This document shows positions 8,272-19,006 of a stretch of DNA of 64,000 nucleotides, one piece after another (within the stretch, counting starts at the first letter, position 1; the number at the start of each line of letters is the position of its first letter). The position numbers were made by a program, and so were the translations under genes. This DNA comes from Lachnospiraceae bacterium (GTDB lineage: Bacteria; Bacillota; Clostridia; Lachnospirales; Lachnospiraceae), in assembly GCA_017518735.1 (NCBI GenBank), contig JAFWTY010000004.1:51513-115512 (forward strand). The letters are read 5' to 3'. The notes under the pieces are model-generated. The model saw nothing but the letters and a program-made list of their open reading frames with translations. It was not told where the DNA came from and made no database searches.

Positions 8272-9690
8272 TTATTTCCTGACCGTCTCCACTTTGATGG
8301 TGTTCGTGTTTCCGCTACCGCCGTTAATCTGTCCGCCGGTAAGCACCACATTGTCTCCTGCTTCCAGATTCAGAATCTCTTTTGCCTGATTCAGATTCTG
8401 GTAGAACATAACGTCCAGTGAATTATACTCTTCACAGAGGCAGGGTACGATTCCCCAGCTCAAATTAAGCTGTCTCCAGACCTTCTTATTCGTTGTGGTT
8501 CCCAGAATATCACAGGGACATCTGAAACGACTCACCATACGTGCGGTCTTTCCGGACACGGAGTTTACGACAATACATTTTGCTTCCACGTCAATCGCCA
8601 TCGCACAGGTCGCATGGGAAATGGAATCCAGTGTACTGTTAATCTTGAAGTCCGAATTTAAAAATCTCTTTTTATAATCAATATGTTTTTCCGTATATTC
8701 GGCAATTTCCGCCATGTTGCGTACCGCATCCACGGGATGCTTTCCTGCTGCCGTCTCACCGGAAAGCATGATTGCACTTGATCCGTCATAGACCGCGTTC
8801 GCAACGTCCGAAATCTCCGCTCTGGTCGGTCTTGGATTCGTAATCATGGATTCCAGCATTTCGGTTGCCGTAATAACACGTTTTCCGAGCATTCTGCATT
8901 TTTGGATCAAAAACTTCTGAATGGCAGGTACTTCCACAAAAGGAATCTCTACACCAAGGTCTCCTCTTGCTACCATGATACCGTCCGCTATTTCACAGAT
9001 TTCATCGATATTGTCAACACCCGCGCGGTTTTCTATTTTTGCGATCAGATTAATCTGCTCTCCGCCGTTCTCATCTAAGAGTTTACGAAGGTCTTCCACA
9101 TCCTGTTTGGTGGATACGAAGGAAGCAGCCACAAAATCCACATCATTCTCGATTCCGAATAAGATATCGGATCTGTCCTGCTCGGAAATATAGGCTCCCT
9201 TCATCACTTTATTCGGGAAATTCATGCTCTTTCTGTCGGATAAAACTCCTCCGGAGAGAACCGTACAGATTGCATTCTTTCCATCAATTCTTTTTACTTC
9301 ACAGATTACGAGTCCGTTGTTTACAAGGATTTTGTCTCCGATACCGAGTTCCTCGCAAAGATGCTCATAGTTTACGGAAACTCTGGTTTCATCTCCCTCT
9401 ACGTCCTCGGTGGTAAAGGTAAACTCCGCGCCTTCCTCCAAAAACACCTTATGGTCCTTGAACGTACGGATTCGGTATTCGGGGCCCTTGGTATCAAGCA
9501 TAATCGCAATCGGAAGGTTGAGCTCCTCTCTCACCTTCTTTACCAGGGCTATTTTGGCCAGATGCTCCTCATGTGTACCATGTGAAAAATTCAGTCTGGC
9601 AACATTCATGCCGGCTTCGCACATTTTCTTTAATGTTTCTTCGTTTTCACATGCAGGTCCGATGGTACAAATAATTTTTGTTTTTCTCAT
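8272..9690 (-). CDS. pyk: Pyruvate kinase
   Basis: 472 aa from the ATG at 9690, which has GGGAGA about 6 nt upstream; the frame stays open further 5' but the family N-terminus is MRKTKIICTIGPA. Converts phosphoenolpyruvate and ADP to pyruvate and ATP, last step of glycolysis. Visible: ARLNFSHGTHEEH, the active-site lysine region NLIAKIENRAGVDN, MVARGDLGVEIP, and TATEMLESM. The C-terminal domain ends shortly after VVLTGGQINGG, so this is the short form without the phosphohistidine extension found in Bacillus. No terminator follows; the palindrome array begins 4 nt after the stop, so read-through into eamA is possible. Confidence 0.95.
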   Translation of the reverse strand: MRKTKIICTIGPACENEETLKKMCEAGMNVARLNFSHGTHEEHLAKIALVKKVREELNLPIAIMLDTKGPEYRIRTFKDHKVFLEEGAEFTFTTEDVEGDETRVSVNYEHLCEELGIGDKILVNNGLVICEVKRIDGKNAICTVLSGGVLSDRKSMNFPNKVMKGAYISEQDRSDILFGIENDVDFVAASFVSTKQDVEDLRKLLDENGGEQINLIAKIENRAGVDNIDEICEIADGIMVARGDLGVEIPFVEVPAIQKFLIQKCRMLGKRVITATEMLESMITNPRPTRAEISDVANAVYDGSSAIMLSGETAAGKHPVDAVRNMAEIAEYTEKHIDYKKRFLNSDFKINSTLDSISHATCAMAIDVEAKCIVVNSVSGKTARMVSRFRCPCDILGTTTNKKVWRQLNLSWGIVPCLCEEYNSLDVMFYQNLNQAKEILNLEAGDNVVLTGGQINGGSGNTNTIKVETVRK

Positions 9691-9752
9691 TCTCTTTCTC
9701 CCTGAGTGTATAGCATACACCACCATTATACATATTTTTCCCTCTTTCGCAA

Positions 9753-9781
9753 TTGTGAAACCTTTCAAATCTTGCTATAAT
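9753..9781 (+). promoter_or_regulatory. Sigma-A promoter of the AraC-family gene
   Basis: TTGTGA (9753-9758), 17-nt spacer, TATAAT (9776-9781). It lies in the divergent gap with pyk. Confidence 0.75.
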
Positions 9782-9823
9782 AAAGGTGATTTAAGTGGTT
9801 ATTTTGTCGAGAAGGGGATTAAA

Positions 9824-10792
9824 ATGCCGAACGATTCTTACGAATCTCTCCAGGAAATCGTAGAACATGAAAACAGCGACTATCCGGTCGGTGTTTACTA
9901 CGTGGAACCCACGGAAATGTTCATGGAACATGTTCGTTTCCACTGGCATACGGAGATCGAAATCGATCTGATCAAGGAAGGAAGCGCGGAATACAGATTC
10001 GGCGAGCAATCCTTTGTGCTTCATGAAGGACAGGCCATCTATATCAACGGCAACGTTGCACATTCCATTTCCGCGGTTGATGACTCTCCCTGCGTCATCA
10101 TGTCCTTGATTTTTTCTCCTTCCTTCTTATTCCCCAGAACAAATTCGAATGTGGCCAACACCTATTTAAGACCGATCTCGGAAGATACCTCTTTTAAATT
10201 CAGGATTTTCAGCAATAAAGACCGCATGGACAAGGCCATCATTTCATACGTCGAAGACATTCTGTATACGAATCTTTCCAAGGAATTCGGCTACGAATTA
10301 AAAACCCAGAGCCTTCTTTGCCAGCTCTGGTTGTTACTGTTGTCCGACCGTGTTTCGCCGGCAGGTCGTCCCCTTCCGGAAAAAGAAAACACCGGCAGTT
10401 CCATGACTGCCGATGAAACCCGTATCAAGGATGCCATTCTGTTCATTGAACAACAGTATGCGGAGCAGATTACGCTTGCGGATATTGCGGATTCCATTCA
10501 CGTAAGTAAAAGCGAATGCTGCCGCTGCTTTAACCGTGCCGTCAATATGACGCCTTTTGAATACTTAATGCACTACCGTATCTTAAAGGCGGCCGATATG
10601 ATTCAGAAAAACATCAAAGATCCGATTCCCGTTTCGGAACTTGCCGCCAATGTGGGATTTAACAACGCAAGTTATTTCAACAAGCGTTTCCGGGAATACT
10701 TCGGCTGTACGCCGACCCAGTACCGGAAAATGGCAAAAACCGATCACCGCGACAAACTCGGCACCTTCGGTTTGTCCCTGTCACATATATAA
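9824..10792 (+). CDS. AraC-family transcriptional regulator with N-terminal cupin
   Basis: 322 aa from the ATG at 9824, preceded by GAAGGGG 6-7 nt upstream. The frame is open into the pyk region, but that extension is the opposite strand of pyk and lies upstream of the promoter. N-terminal cupin (HWHTEIEIDLIKEG, GQAIYINGNVAHS) for ligand sensing; C-terminal double helix-turn-helix at about 210-310 (ITLADIADSIHVSKSECCR and NVGFNNASYFNKRFREYFG). Such proteins usually activate carbohydrate genes. No sugar genes are adjacent; the divergent neighbour is pyk, so the target is unclear. Ends at a bidirectional terminator. Confidence 0.9.
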   Translation: MPNDSYESLQEIVEHENSDYPVGVYYVEPTEMFMEHVRFHWHTEIEIDLIKEGSAEYRFGEQSFVLHEGQAIYINGNVAHSISAVDDSPCVIMSLIFSPSFLFPRTNSNVANTYLRPISEDTSFKFRIFSNKDRMDKAIISYVEDILYTNLSKEFGYELKTQSLLCQLWLLLLSDRVSPAGRPLPEKENTGSSMTADETRIKDAILFIEQQYAEQITLADIADSIHVSKSECCRCFNRAVNMTPFEYLMHYRILKAADMIQKNIKDPIPVSELAANVGFNNASYFNKRFREYFGCTPTQYRKMAKTDHRDKLGTFGLSLSHI

Positions 10793-10798
10793 AAACAA

Positions 10799-10825
10799 CC
10801 CGGTACGTTTGTACCGGGCTTTTTT
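10799..10825. terminator. Bidirectional terminator between the AraC gene and prfA
   Basis: Perfect 8-bp stem CCCGGTAC / GTACCGGG with loop GTTT, then C and six T on the plus strand. On the minus strand it is followed by TTGTTTTT, so it can also stop prfA transcription. Confidence 0.9.
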
Positions 10826-10826
10826 C

Positions 10827-11906
10827 TTAATAACCGCTTTCGTTCATCTTTGCAAGTTTTGCGGCCTGGTCGGCAGCGATGCAGGCATCGATGATCTCCT
10901 GTATGTCTCCGTTCATGATCTTATCCAGTTTATAAAGCGTAAGACCGATTCTATGGTCCGTTACTCTTCCCTGAGGGAAGTTGTAGGTTCGGATCTTTTC
11001 GCTTCGATCGCCTGTTCCGACCTGGGAACGACGAAGCTCCGCTTCCGCATCATGCTTCTTCTGCTGCTCCAGATCATAGAGTTTTGCACGAAGCAGGGCA
11101 AATGCCTTGGCTTTATTCTGAATCTGCGATTTTTCCGTCTGGGAATAGATTACGATTCCGGTGGGAATATGCGTTAAACGTACCGCAGAGTCCGTCGTAT
11201 TGACACACTGGCCGCCGCAGCCCGAAGCACGCATAACGTCGATTCTGATATCATTATCGTCAATGACAACATCGACTTCTTCCGCTTCCGGCATAACCGC
11301 AACGGAAGCTGTGGAAGTATGGATTCTTCCGCCGGATTCAGTCTCCGGAACACGCTGTACACGATGAACACCGCTTTCATATTTCATGACGGAATATGCA
11401 CCCTGTCCGGTCAGCATGAATTCCACTTCCTTCATACCGCCGATACCGGTTTCATCCGCGTTAATGGTTTCAATCTTCCAGTTTCTGCTCTCCGCAAAAT
11501 GGACATACATACGATAGAGTTCCGCTGCAAAAAGCGCTGCTTCGTCACCGCCTGCGCCGGCGCGGATTTCCACGATAACGTTTTTGTCATCGTTCGGGTC
11601 CTTCGGAAGAAGCAGAATCTTCAGCTGCTGTTCCAGACTCTCCACGCGTTTCTTCGCATCGGAAAGCTCTTCTTTCAGCATTTCCCTCATCTCTTCATCG
11701 GACTCGCCATCCAGCATGGAAAGGCTGTCCTCTATGTCCTGTTTTGCCTTTTTGTATGCGGTATATGCTTCCACAATCGGAGCCAGGTCACTCTGCTCCT
11801 TCATCAGTTTGCGAAAACGATTCTGATCGTCCGTAACTCCGGGCGACTGTAATTCATTCATGACATCTTCGTAACGGTTTAATAAATCCTCTAATTTATC
11901 GAACAT
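10827..11906 (-). CDS. prfA: Peptide chain release factor 1
   Basis: 359 aa, normal RF1 length. Recognises UAA and UAG and triggers peptide release. The catalytic GGQ lies in [17 protein letters not shown]; the Cys flanks are common in Clostridia. The sequence [20 protein letters not shown] precedes it. Followed upstream by prmC, whose product methylates the GGQ glutamine of this protein, so enzyme and substrate are encoded together. Confidence 0.97.
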   Translation of the reverse strand: MFDKLEDLLNRYEDVMNELQSPGVTDDQNRFRKLMKEQSDLAPIVEAYTAYKKAKQDIEDSLSMLDGESDEEMREMLKEELSDAKKRVESLEQQLKILLLPKDPNDDKNVIVEIRAGAGGDEAALFAAELYRMYVHFAESRNWKIETINADETGIGGMKEVEFMLTGQGAYSVMKYESGVHRVQRVPETESGGRIHTSTASVAVMPEAEEVDVVIDDNDIRIDVMRASGCGGQCVNTTDSAVRLTHIPTGIVIYSQTEKSQIQNKAKAFALLRAKLYDLEQQKKHDAEAELRRSQVGTGDRSEKIRTYNFPQGRVTDHRIGLTLYKLDKIMNGDIQEIIDACIAADQAAKLAKMNESGY

Positions 11907-11960
11907 CTTTCTATCCTCTTTCGGTTAACTCTCCTGTGAACGGTTCCATATCTCAAACCG

Positions 11961-12791
11961 CTAATAAAAATGTGCCTCAACGACTCTGTCCAGTCCGGCA
12001 AGATCACGTATCACTTTCACGTTTTTGTATCCTTCTTCTTCAAAAAGCGCCGGTACGGACTCTCCCTGGTCAAACCCGATTTCCACAAAAACCACGGCAC
12101 CGCGCTTTAAGTATTTTTTTGCTTCTTTTACGATCAACCGGTAAAACGTAAGACCGTCTTCTCCACCGTCCAGTGCCGCCATAGGCTCAAATGTCCGCAC
12201 TTCCGGCTCAAGCGTATCGATTACCTTACTCGGAATATAAGGTGGATTGGAAACGATGATATCATATGTTCCGTCCACCTTTTCAAACAGATCCGAAACT
12301 TTAAAATCCGCTTGGATTCCGAGGGCTTCGGCATTTTTTTCGGCAAGTTTTACCGCATGCCCGTTGATATCGACTCCCACACCTTTGCAGTCGTTGGAAT
12401 AGTGAAGCAACGAAAGCAGGATGCAACCGGTGCCGCAGCATACATCCAGAATCTCCATTCCGTCGTGAAGATTTTTCATCACTTCTTCCACGAGACATTC
12501 CGTATCCTGACGCGGAATCAACGTCTCTCTTCCGGTCTCAAAACGAAGACCCATGAATTCCTGTTCCCCGGTAATATACTGAAGCGGTTCCCTCTTCTGT
12601 CTTCTGGAAATCACTTCCTCGTAAGAGCGATACTCTTCCTCGCTTACCTCACGCTCGGGATGAGCAAGGAGCGTATTTCGATCCGTTTTGCAAATGTATT
12701 CCAAAAGAAGCCTTGCATCAAGCTCGGCTTCTATAATTCCACACTCGGAAAGGCGCTTAACGCCCTCCTTATAACAGTCTCTATATTTCAT
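11961..12791 (-). CDS. prmC: Peptide chain release factor N5-glutamine methyltransferase
   Basis: 276 aa from the ATG at 12791. SAM-dependent methylation of the Gln in the GGQ motif of RF1/RF2. N-terminal helical domain, then a Rossmann fold with ILDVCCGTGCILL and the catalytic NPPY (VSNPPYIPS). The chosen ATG lies inside the last codons of the upstream DUF1385 gene (11-nt overlap), so translation is probably coupled; an in-frame ATG at 12803 has no ribosome binding site. Gene order DUF1385-prmC-prfA is conserved in Clostridia. Confidence 0.95.
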   Translation of the reverse strand: MKYRDCYKEGVKRLSECGIIEAELDARLLLEYICKTDRNTLLAHPEREVSEEEYRSYEEVISRRQKREPLQYITGEQEFMGLRFETGRETLIPRQDTECLVEEVMKNLHDGMEILDVCCGTGCILLSLLHYSNDCKGVGVDINGHAVKLAEKNAEALGIQADFKVSDLFEKVDGTYDIIVSNPPYIPSKVIDTLEPEVRTFEPMAALDGGEDGLTFYRLIVKEAKKYLKRGAVVFVEIGFDQGESVPALFEEEGYKNVKVIRDLAGLDRVVEAHFY

Positions 12792-13890
12792 CGTTTTCTT
12801 CATTTTCGGAGGAAATGAAATCATCCTCATCGTCATCTCTGCTGCCGAAATTCACGTCATCCATCAGCGCATCGATTTCTTCGTTTTCGAGTTCCTCTTC
12901 TTCATCGTCCAGCCAGCCTTCTTCATCACCGGAGGGAACATAATCAAAGTTTTCCTTTAAGTATTCTTTCCAGTCAAAAACAGCTTCCACCGCTTTGATG
13001 GCAACCTCAGCCATATCCGCATCGGGTTCCTTCGTGGTAAGGGACTGGAATAAAAGTCCGGGAGCGGACAATGCCTTCGTAAACCAGTTGTCGTATTTAC
13101 CCATCAGGCGCAGAATTTCATAAGAAATGCCGGCAATCACGGGAATTAATAATAGTCTGATTCCCAGACGGAAAATTGCTCTGTCCACACGGATGAAATA
13201 GAACAATACAATCGAAATCATCATGATGAAGAGAATAAAGCTGGTTCCGCATCTTCTGTGACGTCTTGAAGAACGAAGAACGTTTTTGACATTCAGTGCT
13301 TTTCCGCTTTCCACACAGTTTATGCACTTATGTTCCGCACCGTGATACATAAAGGTTCTCTTAATATCTTTGGAAAGCGAAATGATCAGGATATATGCGA
13401 TGAAAATCAGAATTCTGATCACACCTTCCAGAATAATGATCAAAGAACGGTTTGCAAGATATCTTTCCAGTACGTATTTGGAAATTGCCCAGGGCAACAC
13501 AAAGAAAAGACCGAGTGCGATTAAAATCGCAAAAAAGATGGTAAACGCACTTACCACACTCTCTGCCTTGTTTCCGAACATTTTTGTCATGAACCGGTCA
13601 AATCCGGTTTCCTTCTCCTCGTCTTCCAGATAGAAGTCGGAGGACATGGAAAGCGTCTTGATTCCGAGGCTTAAGGAATCGATAAAGGCATAGATGCCCC
13701 TGATAAAAGGAACTTTTCTAAGACCTTTTGCCTGTTTCTCATTTGCGCAATCCCCCAGAATCACTTCGATCTGTTTGTTGGGTTTTCTGACCGCCAATGC
13801 ATAGCGCTCATTGTTACGCATCATGATTCCTTCCATAACGGCCTGTCCGCCGATACCGGAATATTTAGCTTTTTTCTTTTTCTTTGCCAT
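12781..13890 (-). CDS. DUF1385 family membrane protein (YqhQ-like)
   Basis: 369 aa. The family signature GIGGQAVMEGIMMRN is at residues 11-25. Several hydrophobic segments (about 110-160 and 200-260) mark it as an integral membrane protein. Contains HGAEHKCINCVE, with conserved His and Cys. The last 60 residues are strongly acidic (LDDEEEELENEE and GSRDDDEDD), an extension I would expect to vary between species. Function not established; constant linkage with prmC/prfA/rpmE is the main clue. Confidence 0.88.
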   Translation of the reverse strand: MAKKKKKAKYSGIGGQAVMEGIMMRNNERYALAVRKPNKQIEVILGDCANEKQAKGLRKVPFIRGIYAFIDSLSLGIKTLSMSSDFYLEDEEKETGFDRFMTKMFGNKAESVVSAFTIFFAILIALGLFFVLPWAISKYVLERYLANRSLIIILEGVIRILIFIAYILIISLSKDIKRTFMYHGAEHKCINCVESGKALNVKNVLRSSRRHRRCGTSFILFIMMISIVLFYFIRVDRAIFRLGIRLLLIPVIAGISYEILRLMGKYDNWFTKALSAPGLLFQSLTTKEPDADMAEVAIKAVEAVFDWKEYLKENFDYVPSGDEEGWLDDEEEELENEEIDALMDDVNFGSRDDDEDDFISSENEENDEI

Positions 13891-13916
13891 AGCCTGTCTC
13901 TTTATTGTCTCTCAGC

Positions 13917-13949
13917 AAAAAAGGTTGAGGTTTTGCCCCCAACCTTTTG
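13917..13949 (-). terminator. Terminator of rpmE
   Basis: On the minus strand AAAAGGTTG pairs with CAACCTTTT (with further partial GGGG/CCTC pairing), followed by TTTTTTGC. It sits 6 nt after the rpmE stop and separates rpmE from DUF1385. Confidence 0.8.
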
Positions 13950-13954
13950 CTTAC

Positions 13955-14161
13955 TTATTTGCTTTCTACGCCGTACTTCTTATTGAACTTATCAATACGT
14001 CCTCTTGCTGTGGTAGCCTTCTGCTGACCGGTGTAGAATGAATGGCACTTGGAGCAAACTTCTACGTGGATTTCTTTCTTTGTTGAACCGGTTACAAAAG
14101 TGTTTCCGCAGTTGCAGGTAACGGTCGCCTGATAATACTCAGGATGGATTCCTTCTCTCAT
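13955..14161 (-). CDS. rpmE: 50S ribosomal protein bL31, zinc-binding form
   Basis: 68 aa from the ATG at 14161, with AGAGGTG 6 nt upstream; an in-frame GTG at 14170 is less likely since MREGIHPEY is the family N-terminus. The zinc ligands CNC and CSKC are present, so this is the zinc (C+) paralogue. Structural component of the large ribosomal subunit. It has its own promoter and terminator. Confidence 0.96.
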   Translation of the reverse strand: MREGIHPEYYQATVTCNCGNTFVTGSTKKEIHVEVCSKCHSFYTGQQKATTARGRIDKFNKKYGVESK

Positions 14162-14218
14162 TTCTTTCACCTCTTTTATGTCTTAAAACGATATTTGCTA
14201 ATTATACACAGCGCGTTA

Positions 14219-14247
14219 ATTATATCATGCACTTTTTGCAAGTGCAA
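14219..14247 (-). promoter_or_regulatory. Sigma-A promoter of rpmE
   Basis: Minus strand TTGCAC (14242-14247), 17-nt spacer, TATAAT (14219-14224). The spacer contains the inverted repeat GCACTT-GCAAA-AAGTGC, which could also act as the weak 3' hairpin of rho just upstream. Confidence 0.7.
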
Positions 14248-14255
14248 GTAAAAAA

Positions 14256-15686
<1,431 letters not shown>

Positions 15687-15809
15687 AACATACCTCTCTT
15701 ATTGTTAAACCATGGAATTATGTGACGAAATTGTCAGATTACTTGCAATCTGCAAGCGTGATTATTATACAATGATTTTTCCAAAAAGAAAAGACCCCTC
15801 TTTCTTCTC

Positions 15810-15837
15810 TTGAAAATCCACATTTTTTCGATATAAT
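15810..15837 (+). promoter_or_regulatory. Sigma-A promoter of the malic enzyme gene
   Basis: TTGAAA (15810-15815), 16-nt spacer, TATAAT (15832-15837). About 45 nt before the AAGGAG and start codon. Confidence 0.8.
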
Positions 15838-15887
15838 CAATAAGGAACTTTTTTCAAGAAACACGAACAGTATTTAAGGAGTACCCC

Positions 15888-17042
15888 ATGACAAACGCAG
15901 AAAAAGCATTACAACTTCACGAAGAATGGAACGGCAAGCTTGAGACCACTTCCAAAGCAAAAGTGAACTCCCGCGAGGATTTAGCTTTAGCCTACACGCC
16001 CGGTGTTGCCGAGCCCTGTAAGGTCATCGCGAAAAACAAGGAAGCCGCTTATGTCTATACTATGAAAGCAAATACCGTAGCCGTTGTATCCGACGGAAGT
16101 GCCGTACTCGGCCTCGGAAACATCGGACCGTATGCCGCAATGCCCGTCATGGAAGGAAAGGCAGTTTTATTTAAGGAATTTGGCGGAGTCAACGCTGTTC
16201 CCATCTGCCTCGATACCCAGGATACCGAAGAAATCATCAAAGCCGTAAAGTACTTGGCTCCCGGCTTCGGCGGTATCAATCTCGAGGACATCTCCGCTCC
16301 GAGATGTTTTGAAATAGAGGAACGTTTAAAAGAAATGCTGGATATTCCGGTCTTTCACGATGATCAGCACGGAACTGCCATTGTGGTTTTGGCAGGATTG
16401 ATCAATGCATTGAAAGTAACCGGTAAGAATAAAGAAGAATGCAAGGTGGTTGTAAACGGTGCGGGCAGCGCCGGAATCGCAATCACGAAACTGCTTCTCC
16501 GCTACGGTTTCACCAACGTGATCATGTGTGATAAGTCCGGAATCTTGGACTCTTCTTCCGAAGGTTTAAACTGGATGCAGCAAAAAATGATGGAAGTTAC
16601 CAATCTTTCTCACGAAACCGGTAAACTGGCGGATGCTTTAAAGGGTGCTGACGTTTTTGTCGGTGTTTCCGCTCCGAATCTGGTTTCTCCCGAAATGGTT
16701 GCTTCGATGAACAAGGATGCCATCCTCTTTGCAATGGCAAATCCCGTTCCGGAAATCATGCCGGATGTGGCAAAGGCTGCAGGTGCCAAGGTTGTCGGAA
16801 CCGGCCGCAGCGATTTTCCGAACCAGGTAAACAATGTAATTGCTTTCCCCGGAATCTTCAGAGGCGCTCTGGAAGGAAGGGCAAAACAGATTACCGAGGA
16901 GATGAAGCTTGCTGCCGCTCTTGCGATTGCAAATCTGATTCCGGATGAGGAATTAAATGAAGACAACATCCTGCCGGAAGCTTTCCATCCCACCGTTGCC
17001 GACGTTGTGGCAAATGCCGTAAAGGCCAATATCAAAGACTGA
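15888..17042 (+). CDS. NAD(P)-dependent malic enzyme
   Basis: 384 aa, the short bacterial type. Oxidatively decarboxylates malate to pyruvate and CO2. Visible: LAYTPGVAEPC with the catalytic Tyr, the Lys region TMKANTVAVVSDGSAVLGLGN, the metal-binding INLEDISAPRCFEIE, FHDDQHGTA, and the nucleotide-binding VNGAGSAGIA. ATG at 15888 has AAGGAG 9 nt upstream. Co-directional with DUF4364, 12 nt downstream. Confidence 0.95.
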   Translation: MTNAEKALQLHEEWNGKLETTSKAKVNSREDLALAYTPGVAEPCKVIAKNKEAAYVYTMKANTVAVVSDGSAVLGLGNIGPYAAMPVMEGKAVLFKEFGGVNAVPICLDTQDTEEIIKAVKYLAPGFGGINLEDISAPRCFEIEERLKEMLDIPVFHDDQHGTAIVVLAGLINALKVTGKNKEECKVVVNGAGSAGIAITKLLLRYGFTNVIMCDKSGILDSSSEGLNWMQQKMMEVTNLSHETGKLADALKGADVFVGVSAPNLVSPEMVASMNKDAILFAMANPVPEIMPDVAKAAGAKVVGTGRSDFPNQVNNVIAFPGIFRGALEGRAKQITEEMKLAAALAIANLIPDEELNEDNILPEAFHPTVADVVANAVKANIKD

Positions 17043-17054
17043 TTCAGGTGTACT

Positions 17055-17567
17055 ATGCAGGAACCTCTTACTTTATACAAACTGATGATTCTCTATACCA
17101 TCGATGCCGCTTCGGCTCCGCTTAAGAAAAGCCTGGTAACCGACTGCATCATCGATCAGGACTATACGGATTATATGACCGTACAGACCGCAATCGGAGA
17201 ATTAAAAGACGGCGGCTTTCTTACTTCTTTCGAAGAAGGCGGAGCACAGTGGTTAAGTCTCACTCCCGACGGAAGCAAAACGCTGTCCCTTTTTCTCGGT
17301 AATTTAAATGAGGCCGTCCGTACGGACTGCCTCACCTATTTAAAAAATCATAATCTGCAACTTCGCGATGCCTCTTCCGTTTCCGCTTCCTATCAAAGAA
17401 GCACCAACGGCGAATTCGAAACTCTGCTTTCCGCAAAAGACCGCGGTACCATACTTGCGGAGATTCGTATGACGGTTCCGGACGAAGAAATCGCCAAGTC
17501 CATCTGCGAAAACTGGAAGGACAAAAATGCGCAAATCTACGCATACCTTACCGAGCAGTTATTCTAA
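17055..17567 (+). CDS. DUF4364 family protein
   Basis: 170 aa. Starts MQEPLTLYKLMILY, the usual N-terminus of DUF4364, a family of predicted winged-helix proteins in Clostridia; residues 1-75 (helices plus IGELKDGGFL) look like a wHTH. Follows malic enzyme by 12 nt, so probably co-transcribed. Its 3' end overlaps the convergent rarA stop by 4 nt, and no terminator separates them. Function unknown. Confidence 0.85.
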   Translation: MQEPLTLYKLMILYTIDAASAPLKKSLVTDCIIDQDYTDYMTVQTAIGELKDGGFLTSFEEGGAQWLSLTPDGSKTLSLFLGNLNEAVRTDCLTYLKNHNLQLRDASSVSASYQRSTNGEFETLLSAKDRGTILAEIRMTVPDEEIAKSICENWKDKNAQIYAYLTEQLF

Positions 17568-18898
17568 TCTTCCTTCTTTTCGTTTTTGATCTTAATCATA
17601 TGTTCCCGGATCTTTGCTTCATAACCAAGGATACCCGGGACATAATATTTTTCTCCCGTAAGTTCATACGGCAGATACTGTTGCTCCACGTAATGATTCG
17701 GAAAATCGTGGGAGTATTTGTATCCGTCTCCGTGTCCCAGCTTCCCGGCCGATTTATAATGCGCATCCTTTAAATGATTCGGAATATCGAGATTTCCGGA
17801 TTTCTGCACTTCCCTGTTTGCCGCAAAAATCGCTTCCACCGCTGCATTGCTCTTCGGTGCACATGCCACATAAGCCGCTGCCTGCGAGAGAATAATCTGC
17901 GATTCCGGCATACCGATACGTTCTACGGCCAATGCCGCACTGACTGCCACCTGTAAAGCCTGCGGATCCGCATTTCCGACATCTTCCGCTGCGCAGATCA
18001 TAATACGTCTGGCTATAAAAGTTACACTCTCTCCCGCATTTAACATTCTGGCCAGATAATAAACCGCCGCATCGGGATCGGATCCGCGCATACTCTTAAT
18101 AAATGCGGAAATCGTATCGTAGTGATTATCTCCGGTTTTGTCATAACGAAGGACTTTCTTCTGAATACATTCCTCTGCCACGTCCAAAGTTATGTAAACT
18201 ATTCCATCTTCACTTCGCGGTGTGGTAAGTACCGCAAGTTCCACGGCATTTAATGCATGCCTTGCGTCTCCGCCCGCCATATCGGCCAGAAACTCCACGG
18301 CTTCGTCGGAAATCTCTGCCTTATATACGCCCATACCGCACTCTTTATCGGTCACGGCACGACGAATCAGTTTTTCGATGTTTTCCTGTGAAAGAGGCTT
18401 TAATTCAAAGATCACGGATCGGGAAATCAACGCTCCGTTTACCTCAAAATACGGATTCTCCGTGGTTGCACCGATTAGAATCAACGTTCCGTCTTCCACG
18501 AACGGAAGCAGATAATCCTGCTGTGCCTTGTTGAAGCGATGAATCTCGTCCACAAAAAGAATCGTGCGTTTTGCATACATCGCAAGCGTTTCTTTCGCCT
18601 TTTCCACCACTTCTTCCATCTCCTTCTTTCCGGAAGTCGTGGCATTGATCTGCATGAATTCGGAAGCCGTTGTATTGGCAATCACTTTCGCCAGTGTGGT
18701 TTTTCCGGTTCCCGGAGGTCCGTAAAAAATGACCGACCTTAATTTATCCGCGCGAATGGCCCGGGTTAACATCTTGTCCTCACCTAAGATATGCTCCTGA
18801 CCAACCACTTCATCCAAAGTCTTCGGGCGCATTCTGGCAGCTAAAGGTGCTTCCTTTTTTTCTGCATTTTTTTCTCTTGCGTATGCAAATAAATCCAT
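17564..18898 (-). CDS. rarA: Replication-associated recombination protein A (MgsA/WRNIP1 family AAA+ ATPase)
   Basis: 444 aa. AAA+ domain with Walker A GPPGTGKTT (near residue 62), Walker B ILFVDEIHRFNK, sensor ATTENPYFEV, then the C-terminal tetramerisation domain (SDPDAAVYYLARML). Acts at stalled replication forks. The start at 18898 has GAGGTGG upstream. Overlaps DUF4364 tail to tail. Confidence 0.95.
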   Translation of the reverse strand: MDLFAYAREKNAEKKEAPLAARMRPKTLDEVVGQEHILGEDKMLTRAIRADKLRSVIFYGPPGTGKTTLAKVIANTTASEFMQINATTSGKKEMEEVVEKAKETLAMYAKRTILFVDEIHRFNKAQQDYLLPFVEDGTLILIGATTENPYFEVNGALISRSVIFELKPLSQENIEKLIRRAVTDKECGMGVYKAEISDEAVEFLADMAGGDARHALNAVELAVLTTPRSEDGIVYITLDVAEECIQKKVLRYDKTGDNHYDTISAFIKSMRGSDPDAAVYYLARMLNAGESVTFIARRIMICAAEDVGNADPQALQVAVSAALAVERIGMPESQIILSQAAAYVACAPKSNAAVEAIFAANREVQKSGNLDIPNHLKDAHYKSAGKLGHGDGYKYSHDFPNHYVEQQYLPYELTGEKYYVPGILGYEAKIREHMIKIKNEKKED

Positions 18899-18929
18899 AA
18901 TCCACCTCGATCCACAAATCGTTTTTTAT

Positions 18930-18968
18930 TATAGCATAAAATAACCGGCAGCGTACAACTGCCGGTTA
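18930..18968 (-). terminator. Terminator of clpB
   Basis: Perfect 9-bp stem AACCGGCAG / CTGCCGGTT with a 7-nt loop, followed on the minus strand by ATTTTATGC. It lies 39 nt beyond the clpB stop. Confidence 0.75.
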
Positions 18969-19006
18969 CCTTTTTGTGTATTTCTATTGTCTTAAAAATA
19001 TAGCTC

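Noticed and set aside
9691..9768. 26-residue N-terminal extension of pyruvate kinase
   Set aside because: The family N-terminus is MRKTKIICTIGPA and the ATG at 9690 has its own ribosome binding site.
9410..9823. Long N-terminal extension of the AraC-family protein
   Set aside because: The extension is antisense to pyk and lies upstream of a good promoter at 9753-9781; the ATG at 9824 has a strong ribosome binding site.
15742..15756. Palindrome CTTGCAATCTGCAAG in the rho leader as a regulatory site
   Set aside because: Single short palindrome without a known binding protein or a second copy; not enough support.
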